Below are positions 37,195-44,927 of a stretch of 64,000 bases of DNA, in pieces; position 1 is the first letter of the stretch, and each line of letters opens with the position of its first letter. A program made the position numbers and the translations under genes. Under the pieces are notes generated by a model that was not told the DNA's origin, made no database searches, and saw only the letters and a program-made list of their open reading frames with translations. The stretch is from an uncultured Collinsella sp. (GTDB lineage: Bacteria; Actinomycetota; Coriobacteriia; Coriobacteriales; Coriobacteriaceae): NCBI GenBank assembly GCA_902496455.1, contig CABVAY010000001.1, forward strand, positions 69,094 to 133,093, in the 5' to 3' direction.

Positions 37195-37401
37195 CTATTT
37201 CTCCTTCTTGGTCAGATATTCGATGAGGCTCATCTTTACCAGCGAGGTAAAGCTGATGCCAGAAAGCGCAGCGGCGTCCTTCGCCGCATCACGCATGTTT
37301 TTAGGTATGCGGATGGTCACGGCAACGTTCTCGCCATCCACAAGAAAGCTCTTGAGCTCGCTTGTCTTGGCCTCTCCGTCGACAAGCTCGGCGTATTTCA
37401 T
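37195..37401 (-). CDS. Ribbon-helix-helix protein, probable operon regulator
   Basis: 68-aa protein with a C-terminal ribbon-helix-helix (VAVTIRIPKNMRDAAKDAAA followed by LSGISFTSLVKMSLIEYL). It resembles antitoxin-type or Arc-type repressors, but no toxin partner is adjacent; hsdM follows 2 nt later. A palindrome 15 nt before its start suggests autoregulation of the whole restriction operon. ATG at 37401 is chosen; 37422 is an alternative that would put the palindrome in the coding region. Confidence 0.75.
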   Translation of the reverse strand: MKYAELVDGEAKTSELKSFLVDGENVAVTIRIPKNMRDAAKDAAALSGISFTSLVKMSLIEYLTKKEK

Positions 37402-37415
37402 TGGCAACCCCCGCG

Positions 37416-37430
37416 ATTGCATGATGCAAT
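37416..37430. promoter_or_regulatory. Candidate operator upstream of the RHH-hsdM operon
   Basis: ATTGCAT-G-ATGCAAT, a perfect 7-bp dyad, 15 nt before the RHH gene start. The rest of the gene-free stretch 37402-37730 holds a repeat (37589-37632) and a short hairpin motif (37663-37682). Confidence 0.5.
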
Positions 37431-37588
37431 ACAAATGTGCTTCTGATTCTAGCAAAGGAACAGAAGCCAATGACCATCTGACGCAGATAGAAGGGGAAGT
37501 CGAGAGTCAACGTTCTGCCCATTCGCGATGCCATGGAATCTTAGGTCCCGTAGGCTTGTCAGCCATTCGGTTAAACCTATAGATATGA

Positions 37589-37632
37589 ATTTAGGCCCGG
37601 TGACTTGAATCAGCGGTCATCCCGGGCCCATC
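37589..37632. repeat. 44-bp repeat, copy A (hairpin)
   Basis: A 44-bp sequence beginning ATTTAGGCCCGGTGACTTGA, identical to 38634-38677. Inside it GGCCCGGTGAC pairs with GTCATCCCGGGCC, a terminator-like hairpin. It lies downstream of the exonuclease gene (minus strand). Confidence 0.9.
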
Positions 37633-37662
37633 GATATGCAGTGTACCCAGGGCTAGCAGGTT

Positions 37663-37682
37663 TAACAAATGGATTTTCGTTA
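37663..37682. repeat. Short hairpin motif, copy 1: TAAC-core-GTTA
   Basis: The core AAATGGATTTTC (37667-37678) is flanked by TAAC and GTTA. The same core at 38875-38886 is flanked by TTTACC and GGTAAA. It lies 49 nt after the exonuclease gene. Confidence 0.6.
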
Positions 37683-37730
37683 GCGCGACCTCGACCGTCC
37701 CAACTGCCTCGGCTACCAACTGAACGCCCC

Positions 37731-38465
37731 CTACCTCCCCTCCGCCTTCAGCTTCAGCAGCAGGTCGCCCAGCTCGGGGCACTTGTTGGAAAGGCGCGTC
37801 TGGGCTCGATCGCCCATCCCCCACCGCTGGCGGATCTCCTGAGCACGCGGACTCACGCGGTAGTCCCCGTCCATCACCTGCTTGAGCAACTTGGCGGTCA
37901 CGCGCGCGTCGGCTAGGGCACTGTGGGCATGACCCGTCGACTCGTCAAACTCGATGCCAAACCATGTTGTCGCGTCACTCAAAGAGACGCGCCCGTGGCT
38001 GCCCACGTCCATGATCGAGGTGTAGAACGCCTGCAGGTCGGCCCAGTCCGTAGGAAATGCGGAAAGATCGATGTGCTTTGCTTGGCACTCGGTCAAAAGC
38101 TGTCGACGATCTGCCCCGCTCCAGCAAACCACCTGGGCGGAGTAGTGACCGATCCAATCGCTGAGCCTTTTGATCACCATGTAGAGCGGGTCGGCCATCG
38201 CGGTGTCCACGGCCGATATCCCCGTAAGCTCGCGGACGGGGAACGCAATGCCTTCGGTAAATTCCGTCTGCACAAACTGCGAGAACTCGCCCATAACGTT
38301 GCCGTGGTAATCGAGCTTGACGGCACCGACCTCGATAATCTCATTGCGCAGTCCACTGCGCTGGCGCTGCTTTGGCACCGGCGCAAACTCAAAGTCCAGC
38401 ACAATCTGGCGCGCAAAGTTCGTCGTATCGATAGCCGAGATACCCGGCGTCTTTTCAACTGACAC
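37731..38465 (-). CDS. DEDDh 3'-5' exonuclease (RNase T / DnaQ-like)
   Basis: 244-aa exonuclease. Exo I is IVLDFEFAP (Asp and Glu), Exo III is HSALADARVTAKLL (His and Asp), and the central region is VVCWSGADRRQLLTE. The GTG start at 38465 has GGAGAAAGG upstream; the open frame continues to 38579 without a better site. It stands alone, bracketed by the two copies of the 44-bp repeat. Substrate (DNA or RNA) unknown. Confidence 0.82.
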   Translation of the reverse strand: MSVEKTPGISAIDTTNFARQIVLDFEFAPVPKQRQRSGLRNEIIEVGAVKLDYHGNVMGEFSQFVQTEFTEGIAFPVRELTGISAVDTAMADPLYMVIKRLSDWIGHYSAQVVCWSGADRRQLLTECQAKHIDLSAFPTDWADLQAFYTSIMDVGSHGRVSLSDATTWFGIEFDESTGHAHSALADARVTAKLLKQVMDGDYRVSPRAQEIRQRWGMGDRAQTRLSNKCPELGDLLLKLKAEGR

Positions 38466-38633
38466 GGTTAGGGCCTTTCTCCATTGCCTGCCGCTTGCTA
38501 CATAGGCGGCTACATTGCCGTAAGGATAGGTGGCCGCGCGGACATGAAAGCTGGGCGCAATACCATGCGCCAGGCACACGTCATGCAGACGGCCCCAAGA
38601 GAGTTGCCCGCTCTATTCAAATGCATGAAAAAG

Positions 38634-38677
38634 ATTTAGGCCCGGTGACTTGAATCAGCGGTCATCCCGGGCCCATC
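38634..38677. repeat. 44-bp repeat, copy B; gene-free stretch 38466-38920
   Basis: Identical over 44 bp to 37589-37632 and 1045 bp away in the same orientation; the two copies flank the exonuclease gene. The stretch also holds a small GAGCTC hairpin near 38681-38696 and the short motif at 38869-38892. No gene or tRNA was found in it. Confidence 0.9.
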
Positions 38678-38868
38678 AGAGCTCGTAGAGCTCTTGGTTG
38701 CTTTGGTCTCGCTCTTCACGGCGCTTATCGAACTTTCCGAGGCACTCAAGCAGCATTCGAAGCATAACAAGTCGCTGCCATTAAGGCACTGACCTCTTGA
38801 CCAAGCAACGGCGCTGCCCAGCTATCACCCTTGGGCTGCCGTCAACTTTATTCTATCCGCGAGCATCT

Positions 38869-38892
38869 GGTTTACCAAATGGATTTTCGGTA
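38869..38892. repeat. Short hairpin motif, copy 2: TTTACC-core-GGTAAA
   Basis: The core AAATGGATTTTC is identical to copy 1 while the arms differ and still pair (TTTACC/GGTAAA versus TAAC/GTTA). It lies 29 nt after the stop of the DUF4143 ATPase gene. Confidence 0.6.
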
Positions 38893-38920
38893 AAGGAAGC
38901 ACGGCACGCCCGCAAAACCA

Positions 38921-40216
38921 CTACGCCCCAAGTGCCGCCATGGGAATCACCGCCACGCCGTCGTCGCGTGTGTAGGCAATGCTCCCCTTTCCAACCACGA
39001 CCGCCAAAAACGCCGGCGCGGCATTCTGGGCGGCAGGATTGGAGAGCACTTTCCTCTCCAGCGCCTTGAGATTTCTCGCTCCATCGTCTGCTTTCGCATC
39101 ACTCAGCTTGACCTCGATGGCTCCCCAGCGCCCGTCGTGCTCAACGATCAGATCGACCTCAAGGCCCTTCTCATCTCGGAAATAATGGACACTGTTGTCG
39201 ACACCGCCGTAGGTGGAAAGGAACACGCGCACGTCGCGCAGGACGAGATTCTCAAAGAGCATCCCCAGCGTTTGCATATCGCCAAGCAGCCGCTCAGGGG
39301 TAGCCCCCAGCAACGCCGCCGCAAGTGACGGGTCACAGAAGTAGCGCTTGGGGCGCACGCGAACGCGGGCCTTCGAGCGCATGGGCGGCTCCCATCCGCA
39401 CAGGTCCTCGGTCAGCTTGAGCCTGTTGAAGAGGTCCAAGTACGCAGCGATGGTCCTCTCGTCGGGGCCCGCCTCACCGTACGAGGCGTCCTTTACGAGC
39501 GTCTTGTACGTGACAGCCTGGCTCTCGTTCATGGCAAGAGCTCGCAAAAGGCCGTGTGCAAGCTCGGGCGACATGCCCTCGTCCAGCACGTTGACGTCGA
39601 GCACCGAGTGCACGTACTGGCTTGCCGTCTCTCGCGCAAGATCTTCCGAAAGCCCAAGATTTGCAGGCCAACCGCCCCTGCAGCACCAGCGGGCGACGTC
39701 ATCCACCGTGCTCTCGCGACGCTGAGGGGCAAAATCCTCGCCCTTAAAGAGGCTTGCCAGTGACACGAGCGGCTCGCCGTCGCCCGACTCACACAGGGCC
39801 ATGGGGCGCATTGACAGACGGGCGATCCTACCCGTGCCGGAATGACGAACATGGCTGCGCTCCTCGCTTTTGAGCGCGGTCGAGCCCGTGAGCAAAAGTG
39901 TCCCCCGTTCGTTGCCGCTCGCGTCCACGAAACGCCGGGCGGCATCCCAAACCTCGGGCACCTCCTGCCATTCATCGACCAGGTGTGGCGCATCGCCGAT
40001 GAGCGCCAGGCTTGGGTCGACCTCTGCCGCCGCACGCTGCGCAGGCTCATCGAGCCTGGAGACGCTCGCCGAGCGAGAGAGCGCCGTCCAGGTCTTGCCG
40101 CACCATTTGGGGCCGTTGATCTCCACACAGCCAAACGCCCGCATAAGGGTGTCGAGACGCTCCTCTATGAGCCGGGGCCTATATCCCTTTTGGGTCAATC
40201 TCTTTGGTGCATCCAT
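38921..40216 (-). CDS. DUF4143-type AAA ATPase with nuclease-like C-terminus
   Basis: 431-aa ATPase. The P-loop is INGPKWCGKTWTAL (about residues 33-46) and Walker B is LVDEWQEVPEVWD. The C-terminal DUF4143 region contains EVDLIVEHDGRWGAIEVKLS, which has the D...ExK arrangement of PD-(D/E)xK nucleases. Proteins of this class are very common, often single genes, and of unsettled function. Five exact-pitch 23-nt repeats lie directly upstream. ATG at 40216 is used; the ribosome-binding site is weak and distant. Confidence 0.88.
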   Translation of the reverse strand: MDAPKRLTQKGYRPRLIEERLDTLMRAFGCVEINGPKWCGKTWTALSRSASVSRLDEPAQRAAAEVDPSLALIGDAPHLVDEWQEVPEVWDAARRFVDASGNERGTLLLTGSTALKSEERSHVRHSGTGRIARLSMRPMALCESGDGEPLVSLASLFKGEDFAPQRRESTVDDVARWCCRGGWPANLGLSEDLARETASQYVHSVLDVNVLDEGMSPELAHGLLRALAMNESQAVTYKTLVKDASYGEAGPDERTIAAYLDLFNRLKLTEDLCGWEPPMRSKARVRVRPKRYFCDPSLAAALLGATPERLLGDMQTLGMLFENLVLRDVRVFLSTYGGVDNSVHYFRDEKGLEVDLIVEHDGRWGAIEVKLSDAKADDGARNLKALERKVLSNPAAQNAAPAFLAVVVGKGSIAYTRDDGVAVIPMAALGA

Positions 40217-40235
40217 AGACGGCCGTCCCTCTCTA

Positions 40236-40350
40236 TCACGCGATATGCGAAATTACGCCATTCTCAATGCTGATTTTACGCTACTTTCAATGTAGTTTTT
40301 ACGCCATGACAGATGTAGTTTTTACGCCATTTTCATTGAAGGTTTTACGC
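40236..40350 (-). repeat. Five 23-nt direct repeats upstream of the DUF4143 ATPase gene
   Basis: On the minus strand GCGTAAAA-type units start at 40350, 40327, 40304, 40281 and 40258, each exactly 23 nt apart. The core GCGTAA is invariant; the central two units also share GCGTAAAAACTACAT. The array ends 19 nt before the ATPase start, as operator iterons or a recognition array would. Confidence 0.9.
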
Positions 40351-40401
40351 TTGGCATCCTTAGCGCGACCCATTCCGAGCATCACATCAGAGCGTGCTTG
40401 G

Positions 40402-41793
40402 TTATCTCCGCTCGCACATCTCGGCAAACGAAATCAGCTTGGCATCTCCCCTGCTCGCCGCAGCTTCCTGACATCCTTGCGTAAAGCCTCGCTTCGAGAA
40501 GATCGCATAGCTTTTGTGCTGCCGCCTAAAGAGCTCGCTTCGATGCACGAGCTTTTGCAGCACGTCTTCGCCCACCGGTTCATTGCGCCATTTGCATTCC
40601 GCAAACAGCGCAGTGCCCTCGCCATCGTCAACAATCAAGTCGATTTCTTCCTGCGTATGCGTGCGATTATCCGTCCCCCACCAGCGCCCAACGCTTGCCG
40701 GAACCACATCAAGCTGGCCCGCCCGCGCGAGTTCGTACACGTATTGTCTGCATATAAGCTCAAAGACCGTACCCATGTAATCCGATACGTGCGGCTCAAT
40801 GCGCTCATACGCCATCTCGGCCATATCGTTTTGAATCAGCCCGATGTTCTGCGGAACAAACTTGTACCAGAACCTAAACATCTGATCGCTCAGCAGATAC
40901 ACGGCTCGCTTATTGCTCGTCTCGTTTAGGGGCAGCTCGCGCTCGACAATCCCAAGCGACGCCAGCTTATCCACATAGCTCTTTACGTTGCTCGCAGGGA
41001 TTCCCGTAGAGCTCGCAATCTCCGAGATCTTCGAGCGCCCCTGGGCAATTGCTTGCACGATCGCATCATATTGCTCGGGATTGCGGCACTCCTGCAATAG
41101 CAGGTTACTCGGCTCCTCAAAGAGATAGCCCGTAGGAGTAAGAAAAAGACGTTTGATGTTGTCCTTGAGCGGTGCGGCAGGATCGACTTTCTCGATATAT
41201 GCAGGAATGCCACCCGTCATGCCATAGCAAACTGCAGCGTCTTCGCGACCCATGCTCTGCCACAGGCCGAGGGTCGTCATAAAATCGAGCGGCATGATCT
41301 TAAACTGGGCCGTACGCCTACCGTATAGCGGACTCTCGTAGCCCAACACCTGCTCTTCCATAAACGAAAGCGACGACCCGCACAGGATAAGCATAAGCTT
41401 GGTCTCTTTGTACAAGTGATCGATCTTGTCTTGCAGCAACGAGCTGATCTCGGGATTCGATTGGGCGAGATAAGGATACTCGTCGATCACGACAATCAAA
41501 CGTTCCGTACGAGCCATGGTAGCCAATGCATCGAACGCCTCGTCAAAACTACGAAACGACACGCCAGCAACACCAACGGAGCCCGCAAGTATCGCCTGGC
41601 TAAAGCCATGCAGGTTTGCCTCTGCATTGGTGCGACGAGCTTGAAAGTAAATAGCCTTCTTGCCTTGGATAAACTCTGTGATAAGACGCGTTTTGCCCAC
41701 GCGACGGCGGCCGTAAATCACAGGCATCTCAAAGGAGCCCGTGCCATACAGTCGATTGAGCTCGGACATTTCCGCCGTTCTTCCGATAAACAT
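40402..41793 (-). CDS. DUF234-type (archaeal-type) AAA ATPase with nuclease-like C-terminus
   Basis: 463-aa ATPase. The P-loop is VIYGRRRVGKTRLI (about residues 25-38) and Walker B is LIVVIDEYPYLA. A winged-helix region (IAQGRSKISEIASSTGIPAS) follows, then the DUF234 region with EEIDLIVDDGEGTALFAECK, again a D...ExK nuclease-like motif. AAGGAAGGA precedes the ATG. A 25-bp perfect inverted repeat begins 15 nt upstream. A different family from the DUF4143 neighbour but similar in overall plan: ATPase, then nuclease-like domain. Confidence 0.88.
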   Translation of the reverse strand: MFIGRTAEMSELNRLYGTGSFEMPVIYGRRRVGKTRLITEFIQGKKAIYFQARRTNAEANLHGFSQAILAGSVGVAGVSFRSFDEAFDALATMARTERLIVVIDEYPYLAQSNPEISSLLQDKIDHLYKETKLMLILCGSSLSFMEEQVLGYESPLYGRRTAQFKIMPLDFMTTLGLWQSMGREDAAVCYGMTGGIPAYIEKVDPAAPLKDNIKRLFLTPTGYLFEEPSNLLLQECRNPEQYDAIVQAIAQGRSKISEIASSTGIPASNVKSYVDKLASLGIVERELPLNETSNKRAVYLLSDQMFRFWYKFVPQNIGLIQNDMAEMAYERIEPHVSDYMGTVFELICRQYVYELARAGQLDVVPASVGRWWGTDNRTHTQEEIDLIVDDGEGTALFAECKWRNEPVGEDVLQKLVHRSELFRRQHKSYAIFSKRGFTQGCQEAAASRGDAKLISFAEMCERR

Positions 41794-41808
41794 AGGGCCA
41801 TCCTTCCT

Positions 41809-41864
41809 TTACGTTATAGCTAGCTATATTATACCTTCCTATAATATAGCTAGCTATAACGTAA
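41809..41864. repeat. 25-bp perfect inverted repeat upstream of the DUF234 ATPase gene
   Basis: Arms at 41809-41833 and 41840-41864, with a 6-nt spacer CCTTCC. The arms begin TTACGTTATAGCTAGCTATA; each contains the 14-bp palindrome TATAGCTAGCTATA and, reading outward, a TATAAT -10-like box. Arm-to-arm pitch is 31 nt. This is likely the promoter-operator of the ATPase gene. Confidence 0.92.
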
Positions 41865-41919
41865 TTCGACAAGCGGCGCACGCAAAAGGGTCGGTACACC
41901 ACCGCACGTGGACCGTTCC

Positions 41920-42027
41920 GGAAAATGTATCCCGTTCTGGAGCCAAAAACTGGGCCGTAGTTTCCGCCAAACATGCCATCCGGAAAGCGTGTCCCGTTCT
42001 GAGCGCCAAATCCGGGACGCAGTTTCC
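41920..42027. repeat. Alternating inverted-repeat array, 31-nt pitch
   Basis: Four related 15-mers alternate in orientation: GGAAAATGTATCCCG (41920), TGGGCCGTAGTTTCC (41951, reversed), GGAAAGCGTGTCCCG (41982) and CGGGACGCAGTTTCC (42013, reversed). Starts are exactly 31 nt apart. GGAAA and CCC are the constant parts. It lies between the ATPase operator and the xanthine dehydrogenase terminator, in a gene-free stretch (41794-42137). Confidence 0.8.
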
Positions 42028-42040
42028 ACTCCAAACAAAG

Positions 42041-42068
42041 GGCCCCGGCTCGCGATGGAGCCGGGACC
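42041..42068 (-). terminator. Terminator of the xanthine dehydrogenase operon
   Basis: GGTCCCGGCTC pairs with GAGCCGGGGCC (one mismatch) around a 6-nt loop on the minus strand, followed by CTTTGTTTGG. The U-tract is broken, so confidence is moderate. It lies 69 nt after the stop codon. Confidence 0.6.
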
Positions 42069-42137
42069 AAAGGCGCAGCGTATGTAGTTGATGTTGAGCG
42101 CGAACAGCCCATCAGCAATGGCCGTCCACGCTCTACC

Positions 42138-44915
42138 CTACCCGCGGCGACGGGCGCGGCTGTAGGGCGTATCCACCATGGGCAGATCCGGACGCAGCTT
42201 GCCGTCAAATGCGCGATAGGCGTTCTGTACGGCGGGCGCCGTGGGAATCGTTGCGATCTCGCCGATGCCCTTGCCGCCGTATGCCACGGGCAGTAGCTCG
42301 TCCTTCTCCACGTAGATGGCGTGGATATCCGGAATCTCGGGCGCACGGAACAGCCCGAGCGTGCCGTACCTTGCCTGGGGCACGCAGTCCTTGAGCGGCC
42401 AGTCCTCGGTAAGCGCATAGCCCATACCCATAAGCACACCGCCTTCGATCTGACCCTGGATGGAGATGGGGTTGACCACCTTGCCGGAATCGTGCGCGGC
42501 ATAGACCTCGCTCACGCGACCGTCATCGTCCAGAATGACCACATGCGTGGCAAAGCCGTAGCAGATGTGGCTCTTGGGATTGGGAACGTCGGCGCCCAGC
42601 TTGTCGGTCGGCTCCAGGTACACGTAGCCAAACTCGCATCCCTCGAGCGCCTTGATGGCGGCCGCGGGATCCTGAGGATGCATACCCTGGCCGGCGACGA
42701 GCTCCTGCGTGTGCAGCTGATAGGCGCGACCGTCGTCGTACTCGATCTTGACGCCGTCGCCATGCGCATTCACGGGAGCGGCGGGCGCAGACTTGCCGGC
42801 CTCGATATCAAGCATGGCATCGCGCAGCAGGAAGGCGGCACCGCGCACGGCCTCGCCGGTCACGACCGTCTGACGTGAACCAGACGTGGTGCCGGAGTCG
42901 GGAGCGTTCTCGGTGGAGCACTCGCCGTTGGCAATGCAGCGAAGCGGCAGGCCGCATGCCTCGGCAACGTCCTGCAAAAAGACGGTGTTGCAGCCCTGGC
43001 CGATGTCGGACGTGGCGGCATAGACCACAGCCACGCCGTCCTCGATGCGAATCTTGCAGCGGCCGGCATCGGGCAGGCCCACGCCCACGCCGGCGTTCTT
43101 CATGGCGCAGGCGATACCGGCGTGTCCGGGATGCGCATAGTAGGCATCCTTGACCTCGAGCAGCGTCTCTTTAAGCGCCGTGGAGCAGTCGGCAATCTGG
43201 CCGTTGGGCAAAACCTCGCCCGGCTCGATGGCGTTACGGTAGCGGATCTCCCACGGATCCAGGCCGACCTTCTCTGCCAGCAAGTCGATCAGGCTCTCGA
43301 GCGCAAACTCGGACTGGCAAACGCCAAAGCCGCGGTACGCGCCGGCGGGCGGGTTGTTGGTGTAGTAGCCATAACCGCGAATGTCGGTGTTCTGGTACTT
43401 GTAGGGGCCGACGGCATGCGTGCAGGCGCGCTCGAGCACCGGGCCGCACAGCGACGCGTAGGCGCCGGTGTCAAAGTTGATCTCGCAATCTAGGCCGGTA
43501 AAGTTGCCCTCGGCGTCGCAACCCAGCGTAAAGGTGCCGTCCATGGCGTGGCGCTTGGGATGGAACGCGAGCGACTCGGCGCGCGTGAGTTTGCACTTCA
43601 CGGGACGCTGGAACTTATATGCGGCGAGCGCGGCCAGGTGCTGGATGGACACGTCCTCCTTGCCGCCAAAGCCGCCACCCACGAGCATGGTCTCGACGAC
43701 CACGCGCTCGGGCTCGTTGTCCCAGCCAAACATGTGGGCACACTCTTTGCGCGTGTCGTAGGCACCCTGGTCGGTCGACTGCACCTTGACGCCGTTCTTA
43801 TACGGGAACGCCACGGCGCACTCGGGCTCCAAGAAGGCATGCTCGGTAAAGGGCGTGGTAAAGCGCTGCGTCACGGTGAATGCGCTCTCCGCCAGCGCCT
43901 TGGCGGCGTCGCCGCGCGTCACGTGACGGCTCTGACACACATTGTCCTTGAGCTCCACCGTGTTGCCAAAGGCAAAGAAGCTGTCGTGCAGGCGTGGGGC
44001 GTCGGCAGCCCTGGCCTCGACAATGTTGCGCACGGGCTCCAGCGGCTCGTAATCGATCTTTACGAGCTTCTTGGCCTTTTCGAGCGTCGCTTCGTCCTCG
44101 GCAACCACCAGCACGATAGCGTCACCCACGCAGCGGGTGATATCGCCCTGGGCGATCATGACGTCCCAGTCCTGGATAAGGTGGCCGACCTGGTTGACCG
44201 GCACGTCCTCGGCGCGCAGGATGCCCACCACGCCGGGCAGGGCCTCGGCCTTGGAAGTATCGATGGAGAGCACACGGGCGCGCGGGTACTTGGAGCGCAC
44301 GGCGCTGGCATAGGTCAGACCCGGCTGATCGAGCTCGTCGATGTCGTCGGGATACTTGCCCTCGCCGAGCACCTTCTTGCGCACGTCGATGCGGAAGGCG
44401 CGCTTGCCCACGCCGTAGTCGTCGCCGCGCTCCAAATCCTCGTCGATCTGCTTTTCGCCACGGAGCACCGCAGCTGCCAGCGAAATGCCCTCGATAATCT
44501 TTTTGTAGCCGGTGCAGCGGCAGACATTGCCACGGATGGCGTACTTGATCTGCTCCTCGGTGGGCTCGGGGTCCTCGGCGATCAGCGCTGCACCCGCCAT
44601 GACCATGCCGGGGATGCAAAAACCGCACTGCACGGCGCCCACGGCGCCAAAGGCGTACACAAAGGCCTCGCGCACGTCCTCGGGCAGGCCCTCGACGGTT
44701 ACGATGTTACGGCCGGCGGCAAGAGCAGTGGTCAGTACGCACGCCTTGACGGCCGCACCGTCCACATGGATGGTGCAGGTGCCGCAGGCGCCCTCGGAGC
44801 AGCCGTCCTTGGCGGAGTGAATGTGCAGGTCGTCGCGCAGATAGCGCAGCAGTGGTTTATTCTCCGTCGTCGTGTGCTCGACACCGTTAACGGTAAAAGT
44901 GAATTCCTGTGCCAT
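42138..44915 (-). CDS. Selenium-dependent xanthine dehydrogenase (fused Fe-S and Mo subunits)
   Basis: 925-aa molybdenum hydroxylase of the selenium-dependent xanthine dehydrogenase type (E. coli XdhD-like). The N-terminal plant-type [2Fe-2S] domain has C39, C44, C47, C59; the second cluster has CGFC (97-100) and CRC (132-134). The Mo-binding part has LVGGGFGGKEDVS, GAYRGFGVCQSEFALE, TTSGSRQTVVTGEA and YGGKGIGEIATIPTAP with the catalytic Glu. No FAD-binding subunit gene is nearby. No in-frame TGA is present, so selenium would be a labile ligand, as known for this family. Hydroxylates purines such as hypoxanthine or xanthine; direction in vivo unknown. Confidence 0.93.
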   Translation of the reverse strand: MAQEFTFTVNGVEHTTTENKPLLRYLRDDLHIHSAKDGCSEGACGTCTIHVDGAAVKACVLTTALAAGRNIVTVEGLPEDVREAFVYAFGAVGAVQCGFCIPGMVMAGAALIAEDPEPTEEQIKYAIRGNVCRCTGYKKIIEGISLAAAVLRGEKQIDEDLERGDDYGVGKRAFRIDVRKKVLGEGKYPDDIDELDQPGLTYASAVRSKYPRARVLSIDTSKAEALPGVVGILRAEDVPVNQVGHLIQDWDVMIAQGDITRCVGDAIVLVVAEDEATLEKAKKLVKIDYEPLEPVRNIVEARAADAPRLHDSFFAFGNTVELKDNVCQSRHVTRGDAAKALAESAFTVTQRFTTPFTEHAFLEPECAVAFPYKNGVKVQSTDQGAYDTRKECAHMFGWDNEPERVVVETMLVGGGFGGKEDVSIQHLAALAAYKFQRPVKCKLTRAESLAFHPKRHAMDGTFTLGCDAEGNFTGLDCEINFDTGAYASLCGPVLERACTHAVGPYKYQNTDIRGYGYYTNNPPAGAYRGFGVCQSEFALESLIDLLAEKVGLDPWEIRYRNAIEPGEVLPNGQIADCSTALKETLLEVKDAYYAHPGHAGIACAMKNAGVGVGLPDAGRCKIRIEDGVAVVYAATSDIGQGCNTVFLQDVAEACGLPLRCIANGECSTENAPDSGTTSGSRQTVVTGEAVRGAAFLLRDAMLDIEAGKSAPAAPVNAHGDGVKIEYDDGRAYQLHTQELVAGQGMHPQDPAAAIKALEGCEFGYVYLEPTDKLGADVPNPKSHICYGFATHVVILDDDGRVSEVYAAHDSGKVVNPISIQGQIEGGVLMGMGYALTEDWPLKDCVPQARYGTLGLFRAPEIPDIHAIYVEKDELLPVAYGGKGIGEIATIPTAPAVQNAYRAFDGKLRPDLPMVDTPYSRARRRG

Positions 44916-44927
44916 GGTGATTCCCTT

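Noticed and set aside
40236..40350. Plasmid replication origin iterons
   Set aside because: No Rep, partition or mobilisation gene is present, and the neighbours are chromosomal; the repeats fit an operator or recognition array better.
41729..42502. Minus-strand open frame of 257 codons
   Set aside because: It overlaps the 3' end of the xanthine dehydrogenase gene and the 31-nt repeat array; the apparent peptide repeats are the translated array.
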